Positions 9,562-18,895 of a DNA stretch of 64,000 nucleotides are shown one piece after another; positions within the stretch are counted from its first letter, which is position 1, and every line of letters begins with the position of its first letter. The notes below the pieces were generated by a model, which worked only from the letters and a program-made list of their open reading frames with translations, searched no databases and was not told where the DNA came from. Origin of the DNA: Rhizobium grahamii CCGE 502 (GTDB lineage: Bacteria; Pseudomonadota; Alphaproteobacteria; Rhizobiales; Rhizobiaceae); assembly GCF_000298315.2 (NCBI RefSeq), contig NZ_AEYE02000008.1:248001-312000 (forward strand). The letters are read 5' to 3'. Position numbers and translations under genes: made by a program.

Positions 9562-9595
9562 GGAAAGCCCCGCGCTTTTCAAGCGGGACCTTCCT
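9562..9595. terminator. Candidate hairpin between convergent genes
   Basis: An imperfect stem (GGAAAGCCCCGC paired with GCGGGACCTTCC, two mismatches) lies between the convergent YdeI-like and phytase-like genes. There is no clear U-run on either strand, so this is a weak terminator candidate. Confidence 0.35.
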
Positions 9596-9609
9596 TGTGA
9601 GACTTAAGC

Positions 9610-10968
9610 TTATTTCGCGTTCAGGAGTTCGCCGACTTCGAGCAGGCTGAACTCGTTGTTGTCAGCCTTGTCGATGGCGCGGCCGGCAGAGAAGGGCAGG
9701 TTGTTGTCGTTGCCGACGATGATATGGGTGGCATCGACGCGGTCAACGTTTTCGATCGTCACGAACGGCATGTCGTAGACGCCATCCTTGTTGCCGGCCT
9801 TCTTCTTGTTGTCGGGGTCCTTGATGTTCAAGAGGTCGATGTAGCCGATCTTGCGGACAGCCTTGCCGACGTTGGCGTCGTTGAACTCGATCTTATAGAT
9901 GCGCTTGAGTTCAGCCGGGGCCTCAAAGCAATCGGGCTTCGGCTGCTTGGGATCGGCACAAGCCTTGTCCTTCGTGCCGGCGCCGTTGTCACGTTCGATG
10001 ACGAGGGCGGTCGCATCGTCGAGCATGTTGAAGTCACCGATCGAAACGCCCTTGTCCTCGAACGGATAGAACCAGGTGCGCCCAGTCCATGTCTTGGAAG
10101 CCGTGTCGAATTCGATGACGCGGATGGCAGTATGGCCGTCAACGGATTCCATCTTACCGTCATCTTGATAGAGCGCGCCTTCCAGAAGGCCGTAGAGCTT
10201 GCTGCCGTCCTTCGACATGGCAAGACCCTCGAAGCCGCCCGAGCGCTTCAGATTGAAGACCGGCATCTTGGCGGTCGGGTTTGCCGGAACGGACAGTGTC
10301 GGATTGTCGGGCGACATGACCGGCTTGTTGTCAACAGTCGTCGAAATGACGTCGGTCAGACGGCCTTGCGTGTCGAACTTGAGCAGGTAGGGCCCGAACT
10401 CCTCGCCGATCCAGAAGCCGTCGGCGACGAGCTGAACGGATTCGATGTCGAAGTCCGCACCCGTCAGATAGCGCTTCTCAGCGCCTTCGAGCACGATCGG
10501 GAAGGGAGCCTTCTTGTCGGGATCGGAAAGGAAGAGGTTCTTGACGACTTCGACCTTGCCGGTCTGCCAGTCGAACTTCACCTGATGCAGGAAGAGCATC
10601 GCGTCGCTGGAGTTGGCCTTGGAGCCGAAACCGTTGTCGGAGAGCGTCCAGAAGGTGCCATCGGGCATCGTCTTGATGCCTGAAAAGCCCTGGATCGGCT
10701 GGCCGTCGAACGGCAGCTTCAGATCAGTAACGCGAACGCCGTCCTTGCCGGGCACGCTGCCCAAGGTTTCGGTGCGCTTGCGGTCGGCGGTGGTAAACTT
10801 GCCGGAGTGCTTGAGGAACTCAGGCGCGTCGGAGGGAGCCGCAACGAGCGTGTTGGCCGGCAGGATGGCTTGGCTTGCGAGCTTGGCTGGAAATTCCTGT
10901 TGGTCAGCAGCGGCCGAACCGGCGATTAAAAGAAGAAATGAAACGGAAGCAAGAAGAGTATTTTTCAT
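9610..10968 (-). CDS. Secreted esterase-like phytase-family protein
   Basis: A 452-aa exported protein. A Sec signal peptide begins MKNTLLASVSFLLLIAGSAA, with likely cleavage after AAA. The mature part matches the esterase-like activity of phytase family, a beta-propeller group, with segments such as GFSGIKTMPDGTFWTLSDNG, WIGEEFGPYLLKF and GGFEGLAMSKDGSKLYGLLEG. Members hydrolyse phosphate or carboxyl esters in the periplasm; the substrate is unknown. A C-terminal DADN-like acidic segment (KADNNEF) could bind Ca2+. A GGGGGT ribosome site supports the start at 10968 rather than four codons upstream. Confidence 0.82.
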   Translation of the reverse strand: MKNTLLASVSFLLLIAGSAAADQQEFPAKLASQAILPANTLVAAPSDAPEFLKHSGKFTTADRKRTETLGSVPGKDGVRVTDLKLPFDGQPIQGFSGIKTMPDGTFWTLSDNGFGSKANSSDAMLFLHQVKFDWQTGKVEVVKNLFLSDPDKKAPFPIVLEGAEKRYLTGADFDIESVQLVADGFWIGEEFGPYLLKFDTQGRLTDVISTTVDNKPVMSPDNPTLSVPANPTAKMPVFNLKRSGGFEGLAMSKDGSKLYGLLEGALYQDDGKMESVDGHTAIRVIEFDTASKTWTGRTWFYPFEDKGVSIGDFNMLDDATALVIERDNGAGTKDKACADPKQPKPDCFEAPAELKRIYKIEFNDANVGKAVRKIGYIDLLNIKDPDNKKKAGNKDGVYDMPFVTIENVDRVDATHIIVGNDNNLPFSAGRAIDKADNNEFSLLEVGELLNAK

Positions 10969-11013
10969 TGAAACCCCCAAAGGATGGAATGCGGGTTTCG
11001 ATTAGCAATGCTT

Positions 11014-12081
11014 TCATGTCGGCGCGTTGACGCTTGCGTGAAGCTTTGGTGACGCCAGCCGGTTGTCCGCCTTGACGAGCGCGATGACGCCGAGGCTCTG
11101 ACCTCGACCCTTGACGGCGTGGTTTCCGAGGTCCTGCGCCGAGACCGTCTCCGGCATCTTGATACGCTGAGCGAGGTCGGAGGAGATCAGGACCGAGCGG
11201 TTCAACGTCTTGCAAAGCGATTCCAGCCGGGACGTGGTGTTCACGGTGTCGCCGAAATAGGTGATCTTGTGATGGTCGACACCGATTTCAGCCGTGATAA
11301 CGGTGCCACCGTGCAAGGCGGCGCGCAGGCGAGGGACCTGACCAAATGCCTTCAGCCAGTGCTCGGCGTCCGCCTCGATCGCGCCGACGATATCGAATAT
11401 GCAGTTCACGCATCGGGCGAACTTGATCCCGCGCTCCAGTGGCCAGCTGATGATCGCGGCATCTCCGACATAGTCATCGATCGTGCCCTTGTACTTTCTC
11501 ACCGGCTCTGCAAACGAGGCAAACAGGGAACTCAGCATCTGCTGCGCTCTGAGGTCGCCGTGTTTCTCCGCGAAGGATGTCGAATCCACCAGATCGATGA
11601 ACAGGAAGACGCGTTCCTCGCTGATCGGCTTGCGGTAGCGGCTGAACAGCATGTTCAAGAAGATGTCGCGCCCAAGCAATTCGCGTATGCGCAGCACGAA
11701 GATGATCAGCGCGCACACCGCGAGCGCATAGAGAAATGCGTTGAACGGCAGGACGACGGCATCGACCCACGATTCTGGATGAAAGAAGCCGAGCCCCCAC
11801 ATCGATAGGCCCGCAACGGCAAAGCCGACGCTCATCAGGATTTCGTAGACGAAAATCTCGGCGAGGAAGAACGTCAGCGTCGGAAGCGCCTGCATGCGAC
11901 GGTAGAGGGAGCGCAAGATGACTTTCCGCTCGAACGCAATGATCGGCAGACCAATGGCCAGCGCGAATGTCGCGCCGACGAAGGGATGCCCCCCATAGAA
12001 CCGCATGTCGTAGAGCACGCCGCTCGCGGCGATGACAAGCGCGATCAGCAGCCAGTTCTGAACTGGAGATATTTCCCTCAT
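11014..12081 (-). CDS. Membrane-anchored class III adenylate/guanylate cyclase
   Basis: A 355-aa protein with an N-terminal membrane domain of about five helices (residues 8-150) and a cytosolic cyclase catalytic domain (about 170-335). The first metal-binding Asp lies in FLFIDLVDSTSFAEKHG, the second in GTIDDYVGDAAIISWP. The later ITYFGDTVNTTSRLESL segment contains the transition-state Asn/Arg. It probably makes cAMP; specificity is not certain from sequence. Rhizobia carry many such cyclases. The start at 12081 has AAGGA upstream. No sensory domain other than the membrane part is seen. Confidence 0.85.
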   Translation of the reverse strand: MREISPVQNWLLIALVIAASGVLYDMRFYGGHPFVGATFALAIGLPIIAFERKVILRSLYRRMQALPTLTFFLAEIFVYEILMSVGFAVAGLSMWGLGFFHPESWVDAVVLPFNAFLYALAVCALIIFVLRIRELLGRDIFLNMLFSRYRKPISEERVFLFIDLVDSTSFAEKHGDLRAQQMLSSLFASFAEPVRKYKGTIDDYVGDAAIISWPLERGIKFARCVNCIFDIVGAIEADAEHWLKAFGQVPRLRAALHGGTVITAEIGVDHHKITYFGDTVNTTSRLESLCKTLNRSVLISSDLAQRIKMPETVSAQDLGNHAVKGRGQSLGVIALVKADNRLASPKLHASVNAPT

Positions 12082-12225
12082 GGAGTCCTTTTCGCGGTGA
12101 CACGTCGCCGGGATACCCAAGGCATATAGGAAGCATCGGGTGCTTCTGAAAGACGCGCCGGGTTTGTCCGCGATCGATACAATCTCGACGCGACTATACG
12201 GGCAAAAACGTCCGCTTGATGGCGC

Positions 12226-13371
12226 TTAGAGCGCCACCGTCTCGACCTTCTTGCCGACGAAGCGTAAGGCGACCTGGCCCTGGATGAGTTGCAGTGCCGG
12301 CTCGCCGAAAAGCTCCCGCCGCCAGCCGTGGAGCGCGGCAACCTCGGCCTTCTCGCCTTCCGATGCGATCTTGTCGAGATCCTCGCTGTTGGCGATGACC
12401 TTCGGTGCGACGCCGTGTTTTTCCGAGATCAGCTTTAAGAGGACCTTGAGCAATTCGGCGGCAGCGGCGGCACCTTCCGGCGGCTGCGATTGCCTCGGAG
12501 CGTGCGGCATATCGGTCTTCGGCAAGGCAAGCGCCGCATTGACGGCTTCGACGACGGCGCCCCCGGCGGCCGATCGTTCCCAGCCCTTGGGGATTGTGCG
12601 CAACCGGCCAAGCGCTTCGGCATCCTTGGGCTGCTGCTGGGCGATCTCATAGATCGCGTCGTCCTTCAATACGCGCGAACGCGGCACGTTGCGGCTGCGG
12701 GCCTCACGCTCGCGCCAGGCTGCGACATATTTGAGGATTGCGAGTTCCTGCGGCTTGCGCAGGCGCATTTTCAACCGCTGCCATGCATCGTCCGGATGCA
12801 GGTCGTAGGTCTCGCGGGCCTCAAGGATATCCATCTCCTCCCGCAGCCAGGAGGAGCGGCCTTCGCGTTCGAGTTCGGCTTTGAGGTAGAGGTAGACGTC
12901 GCGGAGGTGCGTGACATCGGCCAGCGCGTAGTCGAGCTGCTTTTCCGAGAGCGGCCGGCGGCTCCAGTCCGTGAAGCGCGACGACTTGTCGATTTGGACA
13001 CCCTTGGTGCGGCTGACGAGCTGGTCGTAGGAGACCGAGTCCCCGAATCCGCACACCATCGCGGCAACCTGCGTGTCGAAAATCGGATGCGGAATGAGCC
13101 CGCCGCGGTTGTAAATGATTTCGATGTCTTGACGAGCGGCGTGGAAGACCTTGAGCACGGCAGGATTGGCCATCAGCTCGAAAAACGGCTTGAGGTCGAG
13201 GCCCTTCGCCAACGGATCGACCAGCACTTCCGTCGTTGGGCTTGCCATCTGTATCAAGCAGAGTTCCGGCCAGAACGTCGTCTCTCGGAGAAACTCGGTG
13301 TCGATGGTAATGAATTCTGACTTGGCCAGCTCTTTGCAGGCCGCCTCCAAATCGGCGGTTGTTTCGATCAT
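12226..13371 (-). CDS. rnd: Ribonuclease D
   Basis: A 381-aa 3'-5' exoribonuclease acting in tRNA and stable RNA 3' maturation. The DEDD catalytic acids are visible: FITIDTEFLRE (about D24, E26), FHAARQDIEIIY (about D82) and LDYALADVTHLRDVY with the DEDDy tyrosine. An HRDC domain follows (about 205-290), including QELAILKYVAAWREREARSR. The length is typical. The gene is on the minus strand between the cyclase and the multicopper oxidase. The ribosome site is weak. Confidence 0.93.
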   Translation of the reverse strand: MIETTADLEAACKELAKSEFITIDTEFLRETTFWPELCLIQMASPTTEVLVDPLAKGLDLKPFFELMANPAVLKVFHAARQDIEIIYNRGGLIPHPIFDTQVAAMVCGFGDSVSYDQLVSRTKGVQIDKSSRFTDWSRRPLSEKQLDYALADVTHLRDVYLYLKAELEREGRSSWLREEMDILEARETYDLHPDDAWQRLKMRLRKPQELAILKYVAAWREREARSRNVPRSRVLKDDAIYEIAQQQPKDAEALGRLRTIPKGWERSAAGGAVVEAVNAALALPKTDMPHAPRQSQPPEGAAAAAELLKVLLKLISEKHGVAPKVIANSEDLDKIASEGEKAEVAALHGWRRELFGEPALQLIQGQVALRFVGKKVETVAL

Positions 13372-13454
13372 CTCAATTCATTCGCAGGATAGACATAGTT
13401 GAACCTTCCTTCTCCTTTCGGCCGGATATGTCAACTAGAACCCGCAAAGAGCCG

Positions 13455-14846
13455 TCAAACAACTCTAACATAACTGGTCATGCCGGTTTTCTGATGCTCG
13501 ATGATGTGGCAGTGCAACAGCCAATCGCCCGGATTGTCGGCCACGAATGCGAGTTGCACCTTTTCGTCGGGCTGGACGAGATAGGTGTCGGTCACAAGCG
13601 GCATGACATCCCTTGTGGGCGAGGAAAGGACCGTGAAACTCATGCCGTGCAGGTGGATCGGATGCGTGTGCGGCGTCACGTTCTCAAGCTGCAGGATGTA
13701 GCTCTTGCCCAGCTTCAATTCCGCCAGCGGCGCGGTCGGGTCCGGCGTGTCGCCGGGCCACGGTATCTTGTTGATGGCCCAGAAGCTGTAGCCCAGCGTG
13801 CCGCAGATGCTGTCGACAGGCGCACTCTCGGCCGTGGCGCTGAGAATGAGCGGGATCTTCTGCGCCGCAGACAGATCGTGCTTAGCGACCGGGTTCTCGC
13901 CAAGCGCCGTGAGATCGCCGACATTGCGCTTCAACGAGGTTCCGACGGCGCGAAGCTTGGCGATCGTTTTCGGCGTTGTGCCCCTGATGTCTTCGAGCGT
14001 GGCGATGGCACCCTCGTTGTCCGGCATCCTGACGGCGAGATCGAGGCGCTGACCGGGCCCGATCAACAGCAGATCGAGCGGAAAGCGTTTCGGGACAGGA
14101 TTGCCGTCGAGCGCGATGACGGTTGCCTCAGCACCCTCCATCTTCAAGGAAAAGATGCGGGTGACGTCAGTCACCGCAATGCGGAGCCGGATGAGGCCGC
14201 CGGCCGGCGCATCATATTGCGGCTCCTGGTGCCAGTTGGCCGTCCTGACTGTTCCGTAGGTGCCGGTCTTTGCCGCATCACGCGGACGGAAAGCCGCGAT
14301 GAACTGCCCGTCGCCACCGAGCCGCCAGTCGCGCAGATTGAGCACGACCTCGGCGTCAAATGTTGGATCATCGGGGTCCTCGACCACCAGCACGCCGGTC
14401 ATCCCATGCCCCATCTGTGTCAGCGTGTTGCAATGTGGGTGATACCAGAAGGTGCCGGCATCCGGCGGCGTGAAGGCATAGTCGAAGCTGTCACCGGTAT
14501 AGACATAGGGCTGCGTCATGAACGGCACGCCGTCCATCTTGTTTGCTATTCTCAGGCCGTGCCAGTGGATCGTCGTCGGCTCGTCGAGCGTGTTCGTCAG
14601 CCTTGCCGCAAAAGGTTTGCCTTTCGTCATTCGCAATACCGGAGGCATGCCGGCGTCGCCCCAAGTCATGATGTCTTTCGTCACGCCGGAGTCGGTGAGG
14701 CTGGCTGTCGTCTTTAACGCTTTCAGCACTTGTGGCTCCGGCGCCGCTTCCGCCACCCCGAATTTCCCAGCTATTCCGACACCGACACCATAAGCACCCG
14801 CAACGGCCGAGGCTTTCAGCAGATTGCGGCGAGTGAGAAGGGGCAT
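13455..14846 (-). CDS. Tat-exported multicopper oxidase (laccase-like)
   Basis: A 463-aa periplasmic oxidase. It begins with a twin-arginine signal ([16 protein letters not shown]), so it is exported folded. Three cupredoxin domains carry all four copper motifs: IHWHGLR and FWYHPHC near the N-terminus, [10 protein letters not shown] and [12 protein letters not shown] at the C-terminus, the last with the type 1 Cys and axial Met. Such enzymes oxidise phenols or Cu(I)/Fe(II) and reduce O2 to water. No copper-resistance genes adjoin it. A GGAG ribosome site precedes the ATG. It is divergent from aspS. Confidence 0.92.
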   Translation of the reverse strand: MPLLTRRNLLKASAVAGAYGVGVGIAGKFGVAEAAPEPQVLKALKTTASLTDSGVTKDIMTWGDAGMPPVLRMTKGKPFAARLTNTLDEPTTIHWHGLRIANKMDGVPFMTQPYVYTGDSFDYAFTPPDAGTFWYHPHCNTLTQMGHGMTGVLVVEDPDDPTFDAEVVLNLRDWRLGGDGQFIAAFRPRDAAKTGTYGTVRTANWHQEPQYDAPAGGLIRLRIAVTDVTRIFSLKMEGAEATVIALDGNPVPKRFPLDLLLIGPGQRLDLAVRMPDNEGAIATLEDIRGTTPKTIAKLRAVGTSLKRNVGDLTALGENPVAKHDLSAAQKIPLILSATAESAPVDSICGTLGYSFWAINKIPWPGDTPDPTAPLAELKLGKSYILQLENVTPHTHPIHLHGMSFTVLSSPTRDVMPLVTDTYLVQPDEKVQLAFVADNPGDWLLHCHIIEHQKTGMTSYVRVV

Positions 14847-15115
14847 GTAGAGGCTCCGCGCGAGGATATTGCTCCTCTTTAAAGTTGACTGCGACCTTCA
14901 GCAATATGGTAGGGAGTTGCCAAACTGCCGCATGGGTATTCGCGGTCGCATGGTTGTGGGCCTGTCATAAAGCTGGCGCAAAGCGCATGCTTAGCGTGCC
15001 AACCCTTGACAAATCAGACCGTCCATGCGCTTTTCCGCCCGATTTTCTTGTCGGTGCGGGAGAGCCATCAGAGCCCCTTGCCGCCGTCTTAAGCCAGATA
15101 CCGGGAATTGAGATT

Positions 15116-16906
15116 ATGCATCGCTATCGCAGCCACACATGTGCAGCCCTCCGCAAGTCGGATGTCGGCGCCAATGTCCGGATTTCCGGCTGGGTCCACC
15201 GTGTTCGTGACCATGGCGGCGTTTTGTTCATCGACCTCCGTGACCATTACGGCATCACCCAGGTCGTTGCCGATCCGGATTCGCCCGCGTTCAAGCAGGC
15301 TGAACTGGTCCGCGGTGAGTGGGTGATCCGCATTGACGGCCTCGTCAAGGCGCGCACGGAAGACACTGTCAACAAGAACATGGCGACCGGCGAGATCGAA
15401 CTCTACGCGCAGGAGATCGAAGTTCTCTCCGCCGCCAAGGAACTGCCGCTGCCGGTCTTCGGCGAGCCTGATTATCCGGAAGACGTTCGCCTGAAGTATC
15501 GCTTCCTCGATCTGCGCCGCGAGACCCTGCACAAGAACATCGTCAAGCGCACGCAGGTTATCTCCGCCATGCGCCGCGAAATGGGCAATGTCGGTTTCAC
15601 CGAATACACGACGCCGATTCTGACGGCCTCCTCGCCGGAAGGCGCGCGCGACTTCCTCGTGCCGTCACGCATCCATCCCGGCACCTTCTACGCGCTGCCG
15701 CAGGCGCCGCAACAATACAAGCAGCTGTTGATGGTTGCTGGTTTTGACCGCTATTTCCAGATCGCGCCGTGCTTCCGCGACGAAGACCCGCGCGCCGACC
15801 GCCTGCCGGGCGAATTCTACCAGCTCGACCTCGAAATGAGCTTCGTCACCCAGGAAGACGTCTGGAACACGATGGAGCCGGTCATTCGCGACATCTACGT
15901 CGAGTTTGCTGAAGGCAAGCCGGTGACCGAGAAGTTCCCGCGCATTCCTTATGAGACGGCGATCCGCAAGTACGGCTCCGACAAGCCCGACCTCCGCAAC
16001 CCGATCGAGATGCAGGCAGTCACCGAGCATTTTGCCGGCTCCGGTTTCAAGGTCTTCGCCAACATGATTGCCTCGAACCCGAAGGTCGAGGTCTGGGCTA
16101 TTCCCGCCAAGACTGGCGGTAGCCGTGCGTTCTGCGACCGCATGAACGCCTGGGCGCAGAGCCAAGGGCAGCCGGGTCTCGGCTATATCTTCTGGCGCAA
16201 GGAGGGCGAGAAGCTCGAAGGCGCCGGCCCGCTCGCCAAGAACATCGGCGAGGAGCGCACCGACGCGATCCGTACCCAACTCGGCCTCGATGACGGTGAC
16301 GCGTGCTTCTTCGTCGCTGGCGATCCGTCGAAGTTCTACAAGTTTGCCGGCGAAGCCCGCACGAGGGCCGGCGAGGAGTTGAACCTCGTAGACCGTGATC
16401 GCTTCGAATTCTGCTGGATCGTCGACTTCCCGTTTTTCGAATGGCTGGAAGACGAGAAGAAGATCGACTTCGCCCACAACCCATTCTCGATGCCGCAGGG
16501 CGGCCTCGATGCGCTCAATGGCAGCGATCCGCTGTCGATCAAGGCCTTCCAATACGACATGGTTTGCAACGGCTTCGAGATCGCCTCGGGCTCGATCCGT
16601 AACCAGCTGCCGGAAGTCATGGTCAAAGCCTTTGAATTGGCCGGCAAGTCCCAGGCCGAGGTCGAGGAGCAGTTCGGCGGCCTCTATCGCGCCTTCCAGT
16701 ACGGTGCGCCGCCGCATGGCGGCATGGCCTTCGGCATCGACCGCATCGTCATGCTGCTCGTCGGCGCCAAGAACCTGCGCGAGATCTCACTGTTCCCGAT
16801 GAACCAGCAGGCACAGGACCTGCTGATGGGCGCACCGACCCCGGCAACGCCGACGCAGCTACGCGAACTGTCGATCCGTCCGATCCCGCCAGTCAAGAAA
16901 GACTGA
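15116..16906 (+). CDS. aspS: Aspartyl-tRNA synthetase
   Basis: A class IIb synthetase that charges tRNA-Asp. At 596 aa it has the usual bacterial length: N-terminal OB-fold anticodon-binding domain ([20 protein letters not shown]), class II motif 2 ([19 protein letters not shown]), the bacterial GAD insertion (about 290-420), and motif 3 ([13 protein letters not shown]). The start at 15116 ([18 protein letters not shown]) matches the family. An open frame reaches back to 14885 but lacks homology-like content. A TTGACA at 15006-15011 could be the -35 element, though its -10 is poor. Confidence 0.96.
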   Translation: MHRYRSHTCAALRKSDVGANVRISGWVHRVRDHGGVLFIDLRDHYGITQVVADPDSPAFKQAELVRGEWVIRIDGLVKARTEDTVNKNMATGEIELYAQEIEVLSAAKELPLPVFGEPDYPEDVRLKYRFLDLRRETLHKNIVKRTQVISAMRREMGNVGFTEYTTPILTASSPEGARDFLVPSRIHPGTFYALPQAPQQYKQLLMVAGFDRYFQIAPCFRDEDPRADRLPGEFYQLDLEMSFVTQEDVWNTMEPVIRDIYVEFAEGKPVTEKFPRIPYETAIRKYGSDKPDLRNPIEMQAVTEHFAGSGFKVFANMIASNPKVEVWAIPAKTGGSRAFCDRMNAWAQSQGQPGLGYIFWRKEGEKLEGAGPLAKNIGEERTDAIRTQLGLDDGDACFFVAGDPSKFYKFAGEARTRAGEELNLVDRDRFEFCWIVDFPFFEWLEDEKKIDFAHNPFSMPQGGLDALNGSDPLSIKAFQYDMVCNGFEIASGSIRNQLPEVMVKAFELAGKSQAEVEEQFGGLYRAFQYGAPPHGGMAFGIDRIVMLLVGAKNLREISLFPMNQQAQDLLMGAPTPATPTQLRELSIRPIPPVKKD

Positions 16907-16922
16907 GAAAGCTAGCATAAAG

Positions 16923-16946
16923 AGCCCGGCCTGAGCCGGGCTTTTT
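16923..16946 (+). terminator. Rho-independent terminator after aspS
   Basis: AGCCCGGC (16923-16930) and GCCGGGCT (16935-16942) form a perfect 8-bp stem with a 4-nt loop followed by a run of T. It lies 17 bp after aspS and just beyond the convergent beta-lactamase-like gene. Confidence 0.85.
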
Positions 16947-16955
16947 CTTGGCATT

Positions 16956-18122
16956 TCAAAGCGCCGCGTAGAGCGCGTCGCGCAGATCCACCGTGAACTG
17001 TCCCCACATCCCCTCCAGCGCCGTATTCGTCAGCGCCACGACGGTCAGCTTCTTTGCGGGATCGACAAACCAGCTATGGCCGTAGGCGCCGCCCCAGCGG
17101 AACGTCCCCTTTGACCACGGCACCTGCGCGGCGACCGGGTCGGTCACCACCGCCCAGCCGAAACCGAAGCCGACGCCCGGATCGAGAAGTTGGCGCACGC
17201 CGTTCGCCTGATCTGCAATCATGCTTTTGATCGTTTCGGAAGAGAGAAGCGGCGAGCCGCCCTTGCGGATCGTCTCCAGGATCGCCAGCACGTTGCCCGC
17301 TGTTCCCGCCATGCCGGCGCCGCCGGAATGATAGGAGGCCGGATCGAAGATGCGGTCCGGCGTGAAACGCACAGAGCCGTTCAGAGCCGGCACGGAGGCT
17401 TCTTTGCCCATCCGCGCGGGCTCAGGTGCGGCGTTCATATAGGCGGCAGCGAGCCGACCGCGATCACGCACGGCAAAGGCGATGTCGGCAAGGCCGAGTG
17501 GCTCCGTCACCAGCTTTGCCACGGCTTCGCCGAGCGGGGCACCCGTCTCCTTTTCGATGACGCCACCGATCACGTCCATGGCGAGCGAATATTGCCAGTG
17601 TGAGCCAGGTGCGAAGAGGAGAGGGACGCTCGCCAGCCGCTTCAGGTTTTCGCCCAGCGGCAGGCCAGGTTGATCGAGGCCGTCGGAAGTGCCTGCTTTG
17701 GCATAAGGACCGTCCTCTTCGGCAAAGCCATAGCTGAGCCCGGAGGTATGAGTGAGCAGATGGCGGATGGCGATGACCGGCTCCGTCCCGTCCGCAAGCC
17801 GTGGGCGAAAATCCGGCAGCCATTGGGTCACGGGATCGTCGAGGTTGATGCGGCTCTGTTCGACGAGCCGCATCGCTGCGATCGTCACGATCGGCTTTGT
17901 GATTGAGGCGAGCCGGAAAATCGTGTCCTCGGCCATGGCCCGTCCTTTTTCGCGATCGGCAAGCCCTGCTGCACGGCGATAGACGACGACGCCTTCGCGG
18001 GCAACGAGAACCACCGCGCCGACGAGACGTTTTGCTGCGATCGTGCGATCGATCACCGTGTCGAGTGCGGTTGCGAGGTCCGCAGTCTGCTGTGTGTGCT
18101 GGGTTTCGAGGGGAAGACTCAT
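16956..18122 (-). CDS. Serine hydrolase, beta-lactamase (class C/EstB) family
   Basis: A 388-aa protein of the beta-lactamase-related serine hydrolase family, which includes esterases and D-aminopeptidases as well as class C enzymes. The nucleophile motif SITK is at residues 73-76. A Tyr-containing WQYSLAMDVIG segment occupies the YxN position as YSL, and a HSGGAGM segment lies towards the C-terminus. No signal peptide is evident, so it is probably cytosolic and more likely an esterase than a resistance enzyme. A GGAGG ribosome site precedes the ATG. It is divergent from a TetR regulator that probably controls it. Confidence 0.85.
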   Translation of the reverse strand: MSLPLETQHTQQTADLATALDTVIDRTIAAKRLVGAVVLVAREGVVVYRRAAGLADREKGRAMAEDTIFRLASITKPIVTIAAMRLVEQSRINLDDPVTQWLPDFRPRLADGTEPVIAIRHLLTHTSGLSYGFAEEDGPYAKAGTSDGLDQPGLPLGENLKRLASVPLLFAPGSHWQYSLAMDVIGGVIEKETGAPLGEAVAKLVTEPLGLADIAFAVRDRGRLAAAYMNAAPEPARMGKEASVPALNGSVRFTPDRIFDPASYHSGGAGMAGTAGNVLAILETIRKGGSPLLSSETIKSMIADQANGVRQLLDPGVGFGFGWAVVTDPVAAQVPWSKGTFRWGGAYGHSWFVDPAKKLTVVALTNTALEGMWGQFTVDLRDALYAAL

Positions 18123-18149
18123 TGGATCAAACCTCCTATAATCACAGTG

Positions 18150-18179
18150 ATCGTTCCTGAATAAACCGGATCGAACGAT
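18150..18179. promoter_or_regulatory. Candidate TetR operator in the divergent promoter
   Basis: ATCGTTC (18150-18156) and GAACGAT (18173-18179) form an inverted repeat in the 66-bp gap between the hydrolase and tetR genes. Its position would let one bound TetR dimer block both promoters. Confidence 0.45.
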
Positions 18180-18188
18180 ATTTCTAGA

Positions 18189-18833
18189 GTGGTCATTGTG
18201 AAAAATAACGACGACGAACAAAATAACGGTCAGAAGAAGCGTGGCCGCCCGCCGGCCTTCGATCGAGAGACGGTGCTTTCCGCCGCACGCGACGTCTTCT
18301 GGCAGCACGGCTATGACGGCAGCTCGATCGCCGATCTTACTGCCTCGATGGGGATTACGCCCCAGAGCCTCTACGCGGCCTTCCGTTCCAAGGCGGAGCT
18401 TTATCGCGAGGCGCTCGCGCAATATCGCCGCATGCCGCGCCCCGAGCCCGGCAATCCTTTCCAGGCAGAGATCGACACCGTCACTGCCTTCGAGCGGTTC
18501 CTGAACAACTCGGCCGCCATTTTCACCGCGGCCGACCATCCGAAGGGCTGCATGATTTCGACGGCTGTGTTGAATTGCGCGGCCGAGAATGAGGACATTG
18601 CCGAATACGTCTCCTCACTGCGGGCGCAGACGCTCGACATTTTCGCGGCGCGCATCGAACGCGGCATCAAGGAGGGGGATATAAGGAAGGATGCGAACGC
18701 CCGATCGCTTGCCCGCTTTATGGGGGCGATCGTCCAGGGCATGTCGGTCCAGGCACGTGACGGCGCCACTGCCTCAGAACTGGGTGAAATGACCAGCCAC
18801 GCAATCCATGAGTTGCGCCGCTACACCGCGTGA
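18189..18833 (+). CDS. TetR/AcrR family transcriptional regulator
   Basis: A 214-aa repressor-type protein. The N-terminal HTH domain (about residues 18-65) reads GRPPAFDRETVLSAARDVFW then SSIADLTASMGITPQSLYAAF, a strong TetR_N match. The C-terminal ligand-binding domain contains HPKGCMISTAVLNCA, typical of the AefR-like/YxaF group. The first GTG at 18189 and a second at 18198 (MKNNDDEQ) are both possible starts. It is divergent from the beta-lactamase-like hydrolase with an inverted repeat between them, so autoregulation and control of the hydrolase are likely. The inducer is unknown. Confidence 0.88.
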   Translation: MVIVKNNDDEQNNGQKKRGRPPAFDRETVLSAARDVFWQHGYDGSSIADLTASMGITPQSLYAAFRSKAELYREALAQYRRMPRPEPGNPFQAEIDTVTAFERFLNNSAAIFTAADHPKGCMISTAVLNCAAENEDIAEYVSSLRAQTLDIFAARIERGIKEGDIRKDANARSLARFMGAIVQGMSVQARDGATASELGEMTSHAIHELRRYTA

Positions 18834-18851
18834 CCGTTGCCCAAACGGAAA

Positions 18852-18885
18852 GGAACCCAGCGGGCAGAGCGGCTCGCCGGGTTCC
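18852..18885. terminator. Hairpin between convergent tetR and periplasmic-protein genes
   Basis: A 14-bp stem with two mismatches pairs 18852-18865 (GGAACCCAGCGGGC) with 18872-18885. It lies between two convergent stop codons and could act in both directions, but T-runs are lacking. Confidence 0.5.
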
Positions 18886-18895
18886 AGAGGTCCGA

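Noticed and set aside
14885-15115. N-terminal extension of aspS
   Set aside because: The upstream frame has no AspRS homology; the family start lies at 15116.
16956-18122. A true beta-lactamase resistance gene
   Set aside because: No signal peptide and a non-classical YxN position; an esterase-type relative is more likely.
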